A stretch of DNA of 64,000 bases. Source: Paenibacillus agricola (GTDB taxonomy: Bacteria > Bacillota > Bacilli > Paenibacillales > NBRC-103111). A model generated the notes under the pieces. The model worked only from the letters and a program-made list of their open reading frames with translations, was not told the DNA's origin and did no database searches. Both the position numbers and the translations under genes were made by a program. Below, piece after piece: positions 18,278 through 26,236 of the stretch. Numbering within the stretch: position 1 is the stretch's first letter; every line of letters begins with the position of its first letter. The DNA is taken from contig NZ_JAAOIW010000016.1 in assembly GCF_011440305.1 (NCBI RefSeq), forward strand, positions 1-64,000, written 5' to 3'.

Positions 18278-19150
18278 GTGCTCGATGTGGAGTGGCTGTC
18301 TAAGATTAAAGTAATTATTTTTGATATGGACGGGACTCTTTATCAGGAAGACACTTTTGTGGAGCGTTATATCAGCTATTTGTTGGAAGGCAGTGTTTCC
18401 AAACAACAAATAGAAGCAGCTACAGTCGAGGCAAGAAAGATTATAGAGGGTAATCACCCTATTAAGCTCGGTCATTTTTATCATAAAACTGATGATGTGG
18501 CATTGGTACCGAGTAACGGAGCTTTTAATCAGGCTTTAACAGCGCTAGGCCTCGCACTTGACGAGCAGAAGTTTCGCGAGCAATATGAATCCTTATCTCT
18601 TCATGATTCCAACCTTATTTATATGGGTGATCCATGGGGGGTTGTCGCAGCAATCCGTCACAAATACAAGATCCCAGAAGATAAAATGAACTACGCTTTT
18701 GAACGTATCCGTGAGGAAATGATTCTTGAGCCTTATTTATTCGCATACCCTATCGAAATGCTGCAAGCCATTCAACAATTAGATGCGGTAGAGAAAAAGA
18801 TTCTGATGACGAATACGTACGAAAAGTCAGGTATCGCCTTTTTGGAATATATGCAGATCCTTCACCTGTTTGATGAAATCTATTGCGGTGCGGAGAAACC
18901 ATTGGGTATAAAGAAGTATGTCGAGACTTTACTTGAACAGGGATATGAGCCCCATGAAATCTTATCAATCGGAGATAATCCGTGGAACGACCTATACCCC
19001 GTAAAGCAAATCGGCGGCAGAACCTGTTTTATTTCACCTTACCCGAGCGGCGATAATCATCTATGGGATTTGCGTTTACACGCCTTGGATGAACTGAAGC
19101 AGTTGATGTTCGACATCCAGGTCTATAAAACGGCCCGAATAACATCTTAA
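18278..19150 (+). CDS. HAD-superfamily phosphatase within the ugp operon
   Basis: This 290-aa protein begins VLDVEWLSKIK and carries HAD motif I FDMDGTLYQ (nucleophile Asp16, acid/base Asp18), motif II LMTNTYEKSG and motif IV ILSIGDNPWNDL. It lacks a signal peptide. Placed between ugpB and ugpC, it may dephosphorylate glycerol-3-phosphate or a related intermediate released by the phosphodiesterase. The location is the only argument. GTG at 18278, after GAAAGG, is the chosen start. Confidence 0.82.
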   Translation: MLDVEWLSKIKVIIFDMDGTLYQEDTFVERYISYLLEGSVSKQQIEAATVEARKIIEGNHPIKLGHFYHKTDDVALVPSNGAFNQALTALGLALDEQKFREQYESLSLHDSNLIYMGDPWGVVAAIRHKYKIPEDKMNYAFERIREEMILEPYLFAYPIEMLQAIQQLDAVEKKILMTNTYEKSGIAFLEYMQILHLFDEIYCGAEKPLGIKKYVETLLEQGYEPHEILSIGDNPWNDLYPVKQIGGRTCFISPYPSGDNHLWDLRLHALDELKQLMFDIQVYKTARITS

Positions 19151-19179
19151 TAAAGCTTCAAAGAAAAGGAGGCCATTCT

Positions 19180-20253
19180 ATGGCAAAGATCATCTTAAAA
19201 AATATTGCCAAAATGTATAAAGACGAAACCATCATCAGCAATTTAAACCTTACCATTAAAGACGGATCGTTTACAGTGCTCGTTGGTCCGTCCGGTTGTG
19301 GGAAATCCACGACCTTACGAATGATTGCAGGCCTTGAAAAGGAAAGCGGCGGAGAAATCTGGATTGGCGACAAATGTGTAAACCATACTCAGCCCGGACT
19401 TCGGGATGTTGCGATGGTTTTCCAGAATTATGCGTTGTACCCAACCATGACCGTTCGCGAAAATATTGAATTTGGGCTCAAAAACCGCAAGGTACCCAAA
19501 CCAGAACGGGAAATTTTGATCCGTGATATTTCTGAAATCGTCGGATTAACGCCTCACCTCGATAAGAAGCCGCAAAACCTGTCTGGAGGCCAACGACAAA
19601 GGGTTGCGCTTGCCAGAGCGATGGTAAAGAAACCCAAGGTGTTTATCTTGGACGAACCACTCTCCAATTTGGACGCAAAGCTTCGCAGCCAAATGAGAAC
19701 GGAATTGATTCAGCTTCATCGGAGGCTAGGTTCTACCTTCGTTTATGTGACCCATGATCAAGTGGAAGCCATGTCGATGGGAGATGAAATTGTCGTCATG
19801 AACAAAGGGGTGATTCAACAAGTGGATTCACCTATGAAGCTCTATAACGATCCGGAAAACCTGTTTACTGCCCAGTTCATTGGAACTCCGGCGATGAACA
19901 TCTTCAATTTCAATGCGGTTCAAAACTTGGAGGTAGAGACGACAGCCAAGATCGGCTATATCGGCTTCCGGGCTGAGCATGTGCTGATGAGTGCGAAGGA
20001 GCATGCAGAGGGATTTGCCATTGAAGGGGAAATCATTACCCGAGAGAGTCTGGGTGCGGAAATTATTTATCAGATCCAATCGGCTGCTGGCATATTTTTC
20101 GTAAAGTCCTTCCTTGCACCTATGGAGACGGCAACCCACATCAAAGCGGTTATTCCATATAATCATCTCTACTATTTCGATCTGGATGGACGAAGAATCC
20201 GTGGTCTGGAAGTAACGCAGAAGCCAACGCTTGTAACGGTCGGCGGTGTATGA
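19180..20253 (+). CDS. ugpC: ABC transporter ATPase, UgpC/MsmX type
   Basis: This 357-aa ATPase has Walker A GPSGCGKST (about 43-51), Q-loop FQNYALYP, signature LSGGQRQR, Walker B VFILDEPLSNLDAK, H-loop VYVTHDQ and a C-terminal TOBE/OB regulatory domain of the CUT1 family. It energises the UgpAE permeases. MsmX-like ATPases are often shared, so it could also serve the ATPase-less importers at 29313-31059 and 41325-43217. AAAGGAGG precedes the ATG. Confidence 0.9.
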   Translation: MAKIILKNIAKMYKDETIISNLNLTIKDGSFTVLVGPSGCGKSTTLRMIAGLEKESGGEIWIGDKCVNHTQPGLRDVAMVFQNYALYPTMTVRENIEFGLKNRKVPKPEREILIRDISEIVGLTPHLDKKPQNLSGGQRQRVALARAMVKKPKVFILDEPLSNLDAKLRSQMRTELIQLHRRLGSTFVYVTHDQVEAMSMGDEIVVMNKGVIQQVDSPMKLYNDPENLFTAQFIGTPAMNIFNFNAVQNLEVETTAKIGYIGFRAEHVLMSAKEHAEGFAIEGEIITRESLGAEIIYQIQSAAGIFFVKSFLAPMETATHIKAVIPYNHLYYFDLDGRRIRGLEVTQKPTLVTVGGV

Positions 20254-20254
20254 G

Positions 20255-21127
20255 ATGACTCTGTGGGGAAAGCTGCGTCCGTACGCGATGGTTGCTCCGG
20301 CAATTACTATATTTTCATTATTTTTTATATATCCGATCCTTTATATGATCTACCTGAGTATGTATGAATGGAATTTTATAAGCCCCAACAAAAATTTTGT
20401 CGGTTTGCAAAATTTTACCGACCTCTTGCAGGAAAAAGATTTTATACAAGTGATAACAAACTCTACGATCTACACTATTTTAACAGTTACGTTCATCATA
20501 GGAATCTCATTACTATTCGCTCTGTGGTTAAATAGAATCGGCACGTTTCATAGCTTTGTACAAGGTGCGATTTTTAGTCCGCATATCGTTTCTTGGGTAT
20601 CCATATCAATGATTTGGACCTGGGTAATGGATCCTCAATTTGGCTTGTTAAACTGGTTCATCGGTTTGTTTGGTTTTGGTAAACTCGCATGGCTTTCATC
20701 TACGAGCACTTCTCTGATCTCGTTAGTCATTGTCGCTGTATGGAAAGGGCTTGGCTATAACACTTTAGTTTTTATCGCTGGGCTGCAAAGTATTCCTAAA
20801 GACATCTATGAAGCCGCATCCCTTGACCAATCGAATCGTTGGACTACCTTTCACAAGCTGATTTTCCCAATGCTGTCTCCCACCATCTTTTTCCTGGTAA
20901 TTATCAATATGATCGGTTCGTTCCAGGTTTTCGAGACGATAGCGATCATGACTCAGGGAGGACCGGTTAATACAACCAATACGTTGGTTTATTACATTTA
21001 TGAATATGGATTTCGATTCTTTAAAATCGGTTACGCTTCTGCGGCAGGTGTCATTCTACTGTTTATTGTTGGGGTATTAACCCTAATCTACTTTAAAATG
21101 ATGTCCAAACGTGTTCATTATCAATAA
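20255..21127 (+). CDS. ugpA: ABC transporter permease, UgpA type
   Basis: This is a binding-protein-dependent permease of about 290 aa with six predicted membrane segments. The first is VAPAITIFSLFFIYPILYMI. The EAA loop reads YEAASLDQSNRWTTFHKLIFP. The ATG at 20255 overlaps the ugpC stop region (TGAGATG) and gives the usual N-terminus MTLWGKLRPYAMVAPA. An in-frame GTG at 20246 is the alternative. Translational coupling to ugpC is likely. Confidence 0.88.
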   Translation: MTLWGKLRPYAMVAPAITIFSLFFIYPILYMIYLSMYEWNFISPNKNFVGLQNFTDLLQEKDFIQVITNSTIYTILTVTFIIGISLLFALWLNRIGTFHSFVQGAIFSPHIVSWVSISMIWTWVMDPQFGLLNWFIGLFGFGKLAWLSSTSTSLISLVIVAVWKGLGYNTLVFIAGLQSIPKDIYEAASLDQSNRWTTFHKLIFPMLSPTIFFLVIINMIGSFQVFETIAIMTQGGPVNTTNTLVYYIYEYGFRFFKIGYASAAGVILLFIVGVLTLIYFKMMSKRVHYQ

Positions 21128-21142
21128 GAAAGGGTGAATCCT

Positions 21143-22039
21143 TTGAAGGCAGACCACACGATTGATGCTGATCGTACTTTGTTCACTATTAACAGCAAAG
21201 AAGACATCGTTTCTAGAATGTTAAAATACTTATTACGAGCTGTAAATGTGATTTGCATGCTCCTGTTGGTAGCCATATTTGCAATGCCCTTTGCCTGGAT
21301 GCTTTCTACTTCATTAAAGACGCTGCCCGAAACGATGATTTTCCCACCCAATTGGATTCCAAAGCATTTGGAATGGGGCAATTTTGCCCGCGCTTGGGGC
21401 TCAGGCCCCTTTTTACACTATCTGATGAATAGCATCATTATTTCCATAGGTATCCTATTCATGCAGATGCTGACCATTATTCCGGCGTCCTATGCTTTTG
21501 CACGTTATAAGTTCAAGGGCTCGGGATTTTTATTCGGAATGGTTATGGTTACCTTAATGATCCCTTCCCAGTTGATCTTCCTGCCTGTTTATTTGCAGCT
21601 GAGCGCCTGGGGTCTGCTTAATACACATCTAGCGCTCATCCTTCCGTTTGCATCCAGTGCCTTTGGTATTTTTCTCCTAAGGCAATCGTTCAAACAAATC
21701 CAGGAAGAATTGATCGAAGCCGCGCGATTGGATAGTGCGAAGGAGTGGCAGATCATATGGAAATTGATGGTGCCCATGGCCAAACCGGTACTGGCGACCT
21801 TCGCTTTATTCAGCTTTATTGCCCACTGGAATGATTATTTCTGGCCCTTGGTAATGACTACAGATGAAGCAGCAAGAACACTGCCCTTGGGGATTGCAAA
21901 GATTCGGGAAGAAGAAGGGATGGCTAACTGGAATGTGCTAATGGCCGGCAATATGATCCTGGTAACGCCGATTTTGATCGTATTTTTCTTTGCACAACGG
22001 CATATTATTCAAGCCTTTGTCTATACTGGCGTAAAATAA
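21143..22039 (+). CDS. ugpE: ABC transporter permease, UgpE type
   Basis: This is the second CUT1 permease (about 299 aa), with an N-terminal cytoplasmic extension, six membrane segments and the EAA loop IEAARLDSAKEWQIIWKLMV. It pairs with UgpA. A TTG start at 21143 is preferred because AAAGGG lies 8 nt upstream. The GTG at 21134 overlaps that ribosome site and is less likely. Confidence 0.87.
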   Translation: MKADHTIDADRTLFTINSKEDIVSRMLKYLLRAVNVICMLLLVAIFAMPFAWMLSTSLKTLPETMIFPPNWIPKHLEWGNFARAWGSGPFLHYLMNSIIISIGILFMQMLTIIPASYAFARYKFKGSGFLFGMVMVTLMIPSQLIFLPVYLQLSAWGLLNTHLALILPFASSAFGIFLLRQSFKQIQEELIEAARLDSAKEWQIIWKLMVPMAKPVLATFALFSFIAHWNDYFWPLVMTTDEAARTLPLGIAKIREEEGMANWNVLMAGNMILVTPILIVFFFAQRHIIQAFVYTGVK

Positions 22040-22063
22040 ACGATCTGAAAGGAAGACTATATC

Positions 22064-22789
22064 ATGATTAAAATCGTCGCACACCGCGGTTGGTCGGGGA
22101 AAGCACCTGAGAATACGTTAGCCGCTATCGAGTTAGCCTTGGCTGAATCAGCTATTGATATGATTGAATTTGATGTGCATCTTTCTAAAGATGGGGTGCC
22201 TGTAGTCATACACGATCACACTTTGGAGCGCACTACCAATGGAAAAGGTAGGGTAAACCAACATACTTTTGACGAATTGCGCCAATTGGATGCAGGGAGT
22301 TGGTTTGCCCCAGAATTCAAAGGGGAAACCATACCTTCCTTGGAGGAAGTTCTGAAGTTGGCCAAAGGACGCTGCAAACTGGCCGTGGAATTAAAGACGA
22401 AGGCAAACAATTATGAAGGAATCGAACAAAAAGTGATTCAGAAGGTCCATCAGTACGGTATGGGGGACCAGGTCGTTCTTTCTTCTTTCGATCATGACTC
22501 CATGAAACAGGCAAATGAGGTGGATTCCTCCATCGCCACCAGCCTCATTTTTTTTGGTAAACCGACGTTGATTTGGGAGCAGCTGCAATATACAGGAGCA
22601 ATAAGTTTTTCCATCAATCATAGCTTTTCCAGCCCCGCTTTTATCAACGAGATGTTGGACAAAGGGATCGATGTCGGCATCTGGACTGTGGATGATCCGG
22701 AAACGCTTCAAAAAATAGTGCTTGCTCATCCTAATGTGCGTATTACGACGAATCATCCGGATCGCCTGCTCACAGTTATCAAAAAGTGA
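22064..22789 (+). CDS. ugpQ: Glycerophosphodiester phosphodiesterase
   Basis: This 241-aa cytoplasmic GDPD has AHRGWSGKAPENTLAAIELA (His7, Arg8, Glu15) and VIHDHTLERTTNGKG (catalytic His), and C-terminal GIWTVDDPE. It hydrolyses glycerophosphodiesters to glycerol-3-phosphate and an alcohol. No signal peptide, so it acts on imported substrate, as UgpQ does. It ends the operon. GAAAGGAAG precedes the ATG. Confidence 0.93.
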   Translation: MIKIVAHRGWSGKAPENTLAAIELALAESAIDMIEFDVHLSKDGVPVVIHDHTLERTTNGKGRVNQHTFDELRQLDAGSWFAPEFKGETIPSLEEVLKLAKGRCKLAVELKTKANNYEGIEQKVIQKVHQYGMGDQVVLSSFDHDSMKQANEVDSSIATSLIFFGKPTLIWEQLQYTGAISFSINHSFSSPAFINEMLDKGIDVGIWTVDDPETLQKIVLAHPNVRITTNHPDRLLTVIKK

Positions 22790-22884
22790 AAAGCAAGCCA
22801 AGCCCTAATCTAGATTTGCCTGCTGGTTAAAACCTACAGGCTTTCTTTGCATTTCACGTAAATAAAAAGGATAATGGAGATGGC

Positions 22885-23055
22885 TTAATTCCATTTAGCA
22901 GCAATGGTTTTCTTCTTACTTTTGAATAGTTTATGCAACATACTTTCTTTTCTTTTTTCGGCTAATATACGATTGACACCGTAGAGAAGAACCTTTGATC
23001 TCATTTCGTCTTCATGTTTTAGCTTATGCAACTCTTTTATAAATTTATCATCCAA
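22885..23055 (-). CDS. Small hypothetical protein, 56 aa
   Basis: On the minus strand a TTG at 23055-23053 with AAGGAG 9 nt upstream opens a 56-residue frame (MDDKFIKELHKLKHEDEMRS to KKKTIAAKWN) ending in TAA at 22887-22885. The protein is charged and probably helical, with a Lys-rich tail. No domain recognised. The strong ribosome site and unbroken frame support a real gene. The UUG start and small size make it easy to miss. Confidence 0.6.
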   Translation of the reverse strand: MDDKFIKELHKLKHEDEMRSKVLLYGVNRILAEKRKESMLHKLFKSKKKTIAAKWN

Positions 23056-23255
23056 TAGGATCATCTCCTTAAGAGAAACTTGGCTTCTATTTTGATTATA
23101 CGATCACTCTTGTCCTAAAGTATGTCATATTTTGAACGCAACTTAACACTTCTTTTGTCGAACACAGATAGGAGGGATACGTAGAAAAGTACATAAACCA
23201 TATTTTGTGTGCGAACATAACTTGTAGGGTACGAACTCAAACTGGATGTGATCGC

Positions 23256-23498
23256 ATGAGAATCAGAGTCCAAAGTCAAATTGGAGTCAATGTAAAGGCA
23301 GTTGTGAAGGATTCGATTATTCATGTTAGTGAAGAAGAACTGAAACGAGATATAAGAAGCATAGTTGCATTCTGGGCTGAACAAAGATTGCGTGAAGACG
23401 GATGGCCTATCCCGAATAGCACAAAGGATATAAGAGAATATTTAATTGAAAATGGAGTCATCAGTGAAGTAGTAGAAGAAGATCAGAACTTGTATTAA
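23256..23498 (+). CDS. Hypothetical protein, 80 aa
   Basis: ATG at 23256 opens MRIRVQSQIGVNVKAVVKDS and ends with VISEVVEEDQNLY. There is a central helix-rich segment (SEEELKRDIRSIVAFWAEQR) and a conserved-looking WPIPNSTKDIREYLIENGVI. No family recognised. GGATGTGATC upstream is a weak ribosome site. It lies alone, 213 nt before cbiZ. Confidence 0.6.
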   Translation: MRIRVQSQIGVNVKAVVKDSIIHVSEEELKRDIRSIVAFWAEQRLREDGWPIPNSTKDIREYLIENGVISEVVEEDQNLY

Positions 23499-23712
23499 AT
23501 TTAAGAATAGCAGCTCATCGTATCGTTTCGTACTAATGGGCTTCTTTTGATTGTGTGATTATTAATGTGGATAAGGCGAAAGAGAAAGCTTTGAACATTA
23601 CGTACTTGATGGTGAGCAGATTACTCAGTCTGTGATGACATGGGGACAGCATCTTTTTTTTATTTTCCTACCGGTCTATACTGTATGTTATGGGAAGAGG
23701 TGACTTATTAGG

Positions 23713-24441
23713 ATGCATAACCGCTCAGATGTCAAACAGAGTAAACTTGAGCTTCACATGGAAGGGTTGCAGGCATGGCGGGTGGAACGTATGTCCGGAG
23801 ATGGTCATCCATATCTTCTAGTGGACATGGCCAAGCCTGTTCGGACACTGAACTCCTCGCCATGGGGAGGCGGGTTCGGTCATCACAGGTTCTTAGTGAA
23901 TCGGCAAGTCGACATGACCTATAACAATGAGGATCCCATCTCTGAGATGGAGATTTTCCTGGACAGGCAGCAGTTGGATGTCCGAGCGACGGCTTGCCTG
24001 ATGACCGCCGCTCGGGTCGCAGACATCTCAGTGGAAAGCGCCTCCTATGGGGAGGCGAAGGTAACAAGTCTCGTTACTGTCGGACTAGGTAACAAGGCTC
24101 GTGCGGGGCTGGCTGTGCCAAGTCCGCAGTTGTACCCAGGCACGATCAACTCCATTGTATTAGTGAGTGGCACCATGACGGACTCTGCTATGGTGAATGC
24201 CGTGATAACCGCTACCGAAGCGAAAAGCGCGGCATTACAGGAGCTAGACGAGCGCGTTGAGGGGGCCGGGTATGCCACAGGGACGACATCGGATGCGGTG
24301 CTGATCGCATCAATCGGAAACGCATCCATGCACCGCTACGCGGGTACAGCGACAGAGGTCGGCTATCTCATCGGACGGACGGTATACGAAGCGACAGTTA
24401 GCGCAGGACGCCGGTACCAAGCGTATGTCCGCAGCAAGTGA
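23713..24441 (+). CDS. cbiZ: CbiZ, adenosylcobinamide amidohydrolase
   Basis: This 242-aa protein fits the CbiZ family: SSPWGGGFG, the central VTVGLGNKARAG, GTINSIVLVSGTMTDSAMVN, and the closing TGTTSDAVLIAS..YAGTATEVGYLIG. CbiZ removes the aminopropanol-containing tail of scavenged adenosylcobinamide or pseudocobalamin so the ring can re-enter cobalamin synthesis. No other cobamide gene is nearby and no cobalamin riboswitch was recognised in the 214 nt upstream. GAAGAGGTG lies upstream of the ATG. Confidence 0.88.
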   Translation: MHNRSDVKQSKLELHMEGLQAWRVERMSGDGHPYLLVDMAKPVRTLNSSPWGGGFGHHRFLVNRQVDMTYNNEDPISEMEIFLDRQQLDVRATACLMTAARVADISVESASYGEAKVTSLVTVGLGNKARAGLAVPSPQLYPGTINSIVLVSGTMTDSAMVNAVITATEAKSAALQELDERVEGAGYATGTTSDAVLIASIGNASMHRYAGTATEVGYLIGRTVYEATVSAGRRYQAYVRSK

Positions 24442-24476
24442 GCTACTCATTATACAAATATTTCCCCCTTTGACAA

Positions 24477-24504
24477 AGAGTCGCGTAAATCGCGGCTTTT
24501 TTTG
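24477..24504 (+). terminator. Terminator after cbiZ
   Basis: Stem AGTCGCG / CGCGGCT (one G-U pair) with a TAAAT loop and a run of T residues. Confidence 0.75.
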
Positions 24505-24576
24505 TTGTATTTCTTTTTCAGAAGAGCAGACTTATAATAGGACTAGTTTTAAATTTGACCATTTGGAGATGAGCAA

Positions 24577-26232
24577 GTGAAGCTAAAGCATAAATATTTG
24601 CTACTGTCCGTACTTTTTATGGCCTTTCCGCTTCTGGCTAGCCTGCTGTTTACTTACAATGAAATTCAAAAGCAATACCGGGGGGAGATTATTACCTCGC
24701 ACCTGCAGCTGATGAACCAGTTAAACCGGAATATTCAATATTCGGTCAACGAGCTGGATAACAAGCTCATGAGTATTTATGAGACATCGGATGTGTATGA
24801 TTATTTAATCAATTTGACGAATACGAATACGATTTCCCCGGAAAGGCAGCAGAGAATGGAAACCCTGCTGAAGGTGCTGACCTTATCAATGAAGGGCTTT
24901 AGCAGCGTTTACTTGTATTTGGATGCTAAGCAATATCTTTACAGAGTGGATTATCTGAATTTAGGGCTTTTAAATAGCTTCACGCCGAAGGATAGAATTT
25001 GGTTGAATGAGGTTGAGCAGGGTGGCGGTGCGATGACGATCCATACCTCTTCTTCAGAGGATGTAAATGAAGTATTTATCGGGAGGGCAATATCCGACGT
25101 CATTCAGAAAAAGAAGGTAGGGGTACTTGGCTTGGGCCTGAACAAAAAGTTTTTTGTCGATTTATTCGGCGAGGATTATGCAAGCGATTACATTCAGGTC
25201 AACGACTCCAAAGGGAATGTTATTTATGAAACCCGAAAGCTGGATTTGCAAAAGAACCAGGTCTATGTAATTCGAAGCGAAGAAAATAAATATGGCTGGT
25301 TTGTGGTGAAGTATATCCCCCAATCCATCGTGAAGCAGACCGCCTGGAATTCGATTAAATTTACGATTTATTTGGGAGTCGGCGTCCTGATTGTCGGCAT
25401 TGTGCTATGGCTGCTGTTCGCCCAGCAATTTTACCGCCCGATTGTCAGCCTGGCGCAGACGATGAAAAATGTGGGGAACGGTAATTTTAAGCTCGATATT
25501 GCAAATCCGATCAATGAAAGGCAGGATGAAATCGGATTTCTGTCACGGCAGTTCCACACAATGGTGTTGAAGCTGGAGGCTATGATCCAGAATGAATATG
25601 AGCTCAAATTACAGGAATCGTATTCGCGGGTAAAGGCGCTGCAGGCACAGATCAATCCACATTTCCTGTATAATACGTTGACCTCGATGTATTCGGAGGC
25701 ATTGGATGCAGGAGCCACATCGATTTGCTCGATGATCAAATCCTTGTCCTCAATATTCCGCTATACGATCGAATCCGAGCATGATCTTGTGTCTTTATCG
25801 CGGGAGATTGAGCATGTCCGCCATTATTTACAAATTCAGAAATATCGGTTCGAGGAGAAGCTGAGCTTTCACATCGATATCGATGAAGCCTTCATGGATG
25901 TACCTTGTGTAAAGTTGTCGCTACAGCCTATTGTTGAGAATGCGATTTTGCATGGAATTACGAGAAAAGGCTGGGGAGCTTTAACGATTACCGCCAAAAA
26001 GGAAGGTGGCCAAATTATGATTATGATATCGGACACGGGCTGTGGGATTTTACCAGAAAGGCTTATGGCCCTACAGCTAGGTCTGAATGTCGATGCGGGG
26101 GAAGACAACCATATCGGGTTAAGCAACGTCCAGCAAAGAGTACAGCATTTTTTCAAGGATTCAACGGGTATTCAATTGCAAAGTCAATTTGGTGAAGGAA
26201 CAGAGGTTTCTGTCATTTGGAGGGTGGATTAA
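24577..26232 (+). CDS. YesM-type sensor histidine kinase
   Basis: This 551-aa membrane kinase has a TM segment (about 8-26), an extracytoplasmic sensor domain (about 30-255), a second TM (about 262-285), a HAMP domain (about 285-340), and a His_kinase core LQAQINPHFLYNTL with phospho-acceptor His362. The HATPase follows (NAILHGIT, DTGCGI, HIGLSNVQQRV). GTG start with GGAG 8 nt upstream; a -10 TATAAT is at 24533-24538. It is paired with the following response regulator and most likely senses the sugar handled by the genes downstream. Confidence 0.9.
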   Translation: MKLKHKYLLLSVLFMAFPLLASLLFTYNEIQKQYRGEIITSHLQLMNQLNRNIQYSVNELDNKLMSIYETSDVYDYLINLTNTNTISPERQQRMETLLKVLTLSMKGFSSVYLYLDAKQYLYRVDYLNLGLLNSFTPKDRIWLNEVEQGGGAMTIHTSSSEDVNEVFIGRAISDVIQKKKVGVLGLGLNKKFFVDLFGEDYASDYIQVNDSKGNVIYETRKLDLQKNQVYVIRSEENKYGWFVVKYIPQSIVKQTAWNSIKFTIYLGVGVLIVGIVLWLLFAQQFYRPIVSLAQTMKNVGNGNFKLDIANPINERQDEIGFLSRQFHTMVLKLEAMIQNEYELKLQESYSRVKALQAQINPHFLYNTLTSMYSEALDAGATSICSMIKSLSSIFRYTIESEHDLVSLSREIEHVRHYLQIQKYRFEEKLSFHIDIDEAFMDVPCVKLSLQPIVENAILHGITRKGWGALTITAKKEGGQIMIMISDTGCGILPERLMALQLGLNVDAGEDNHIGLSNVQQRVQHFFKDSTGIQLQSQFGEGTEVSVIWRVD

Positions 26233-26236
26233 AGAG

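Noticed and set aside
23499-23712. Possible cobalamin riboswitch before cbiZ
   Set aside because: I could not identify the conserved B12-box in this short AT-rich stretch. A covariance-model search would settle it.
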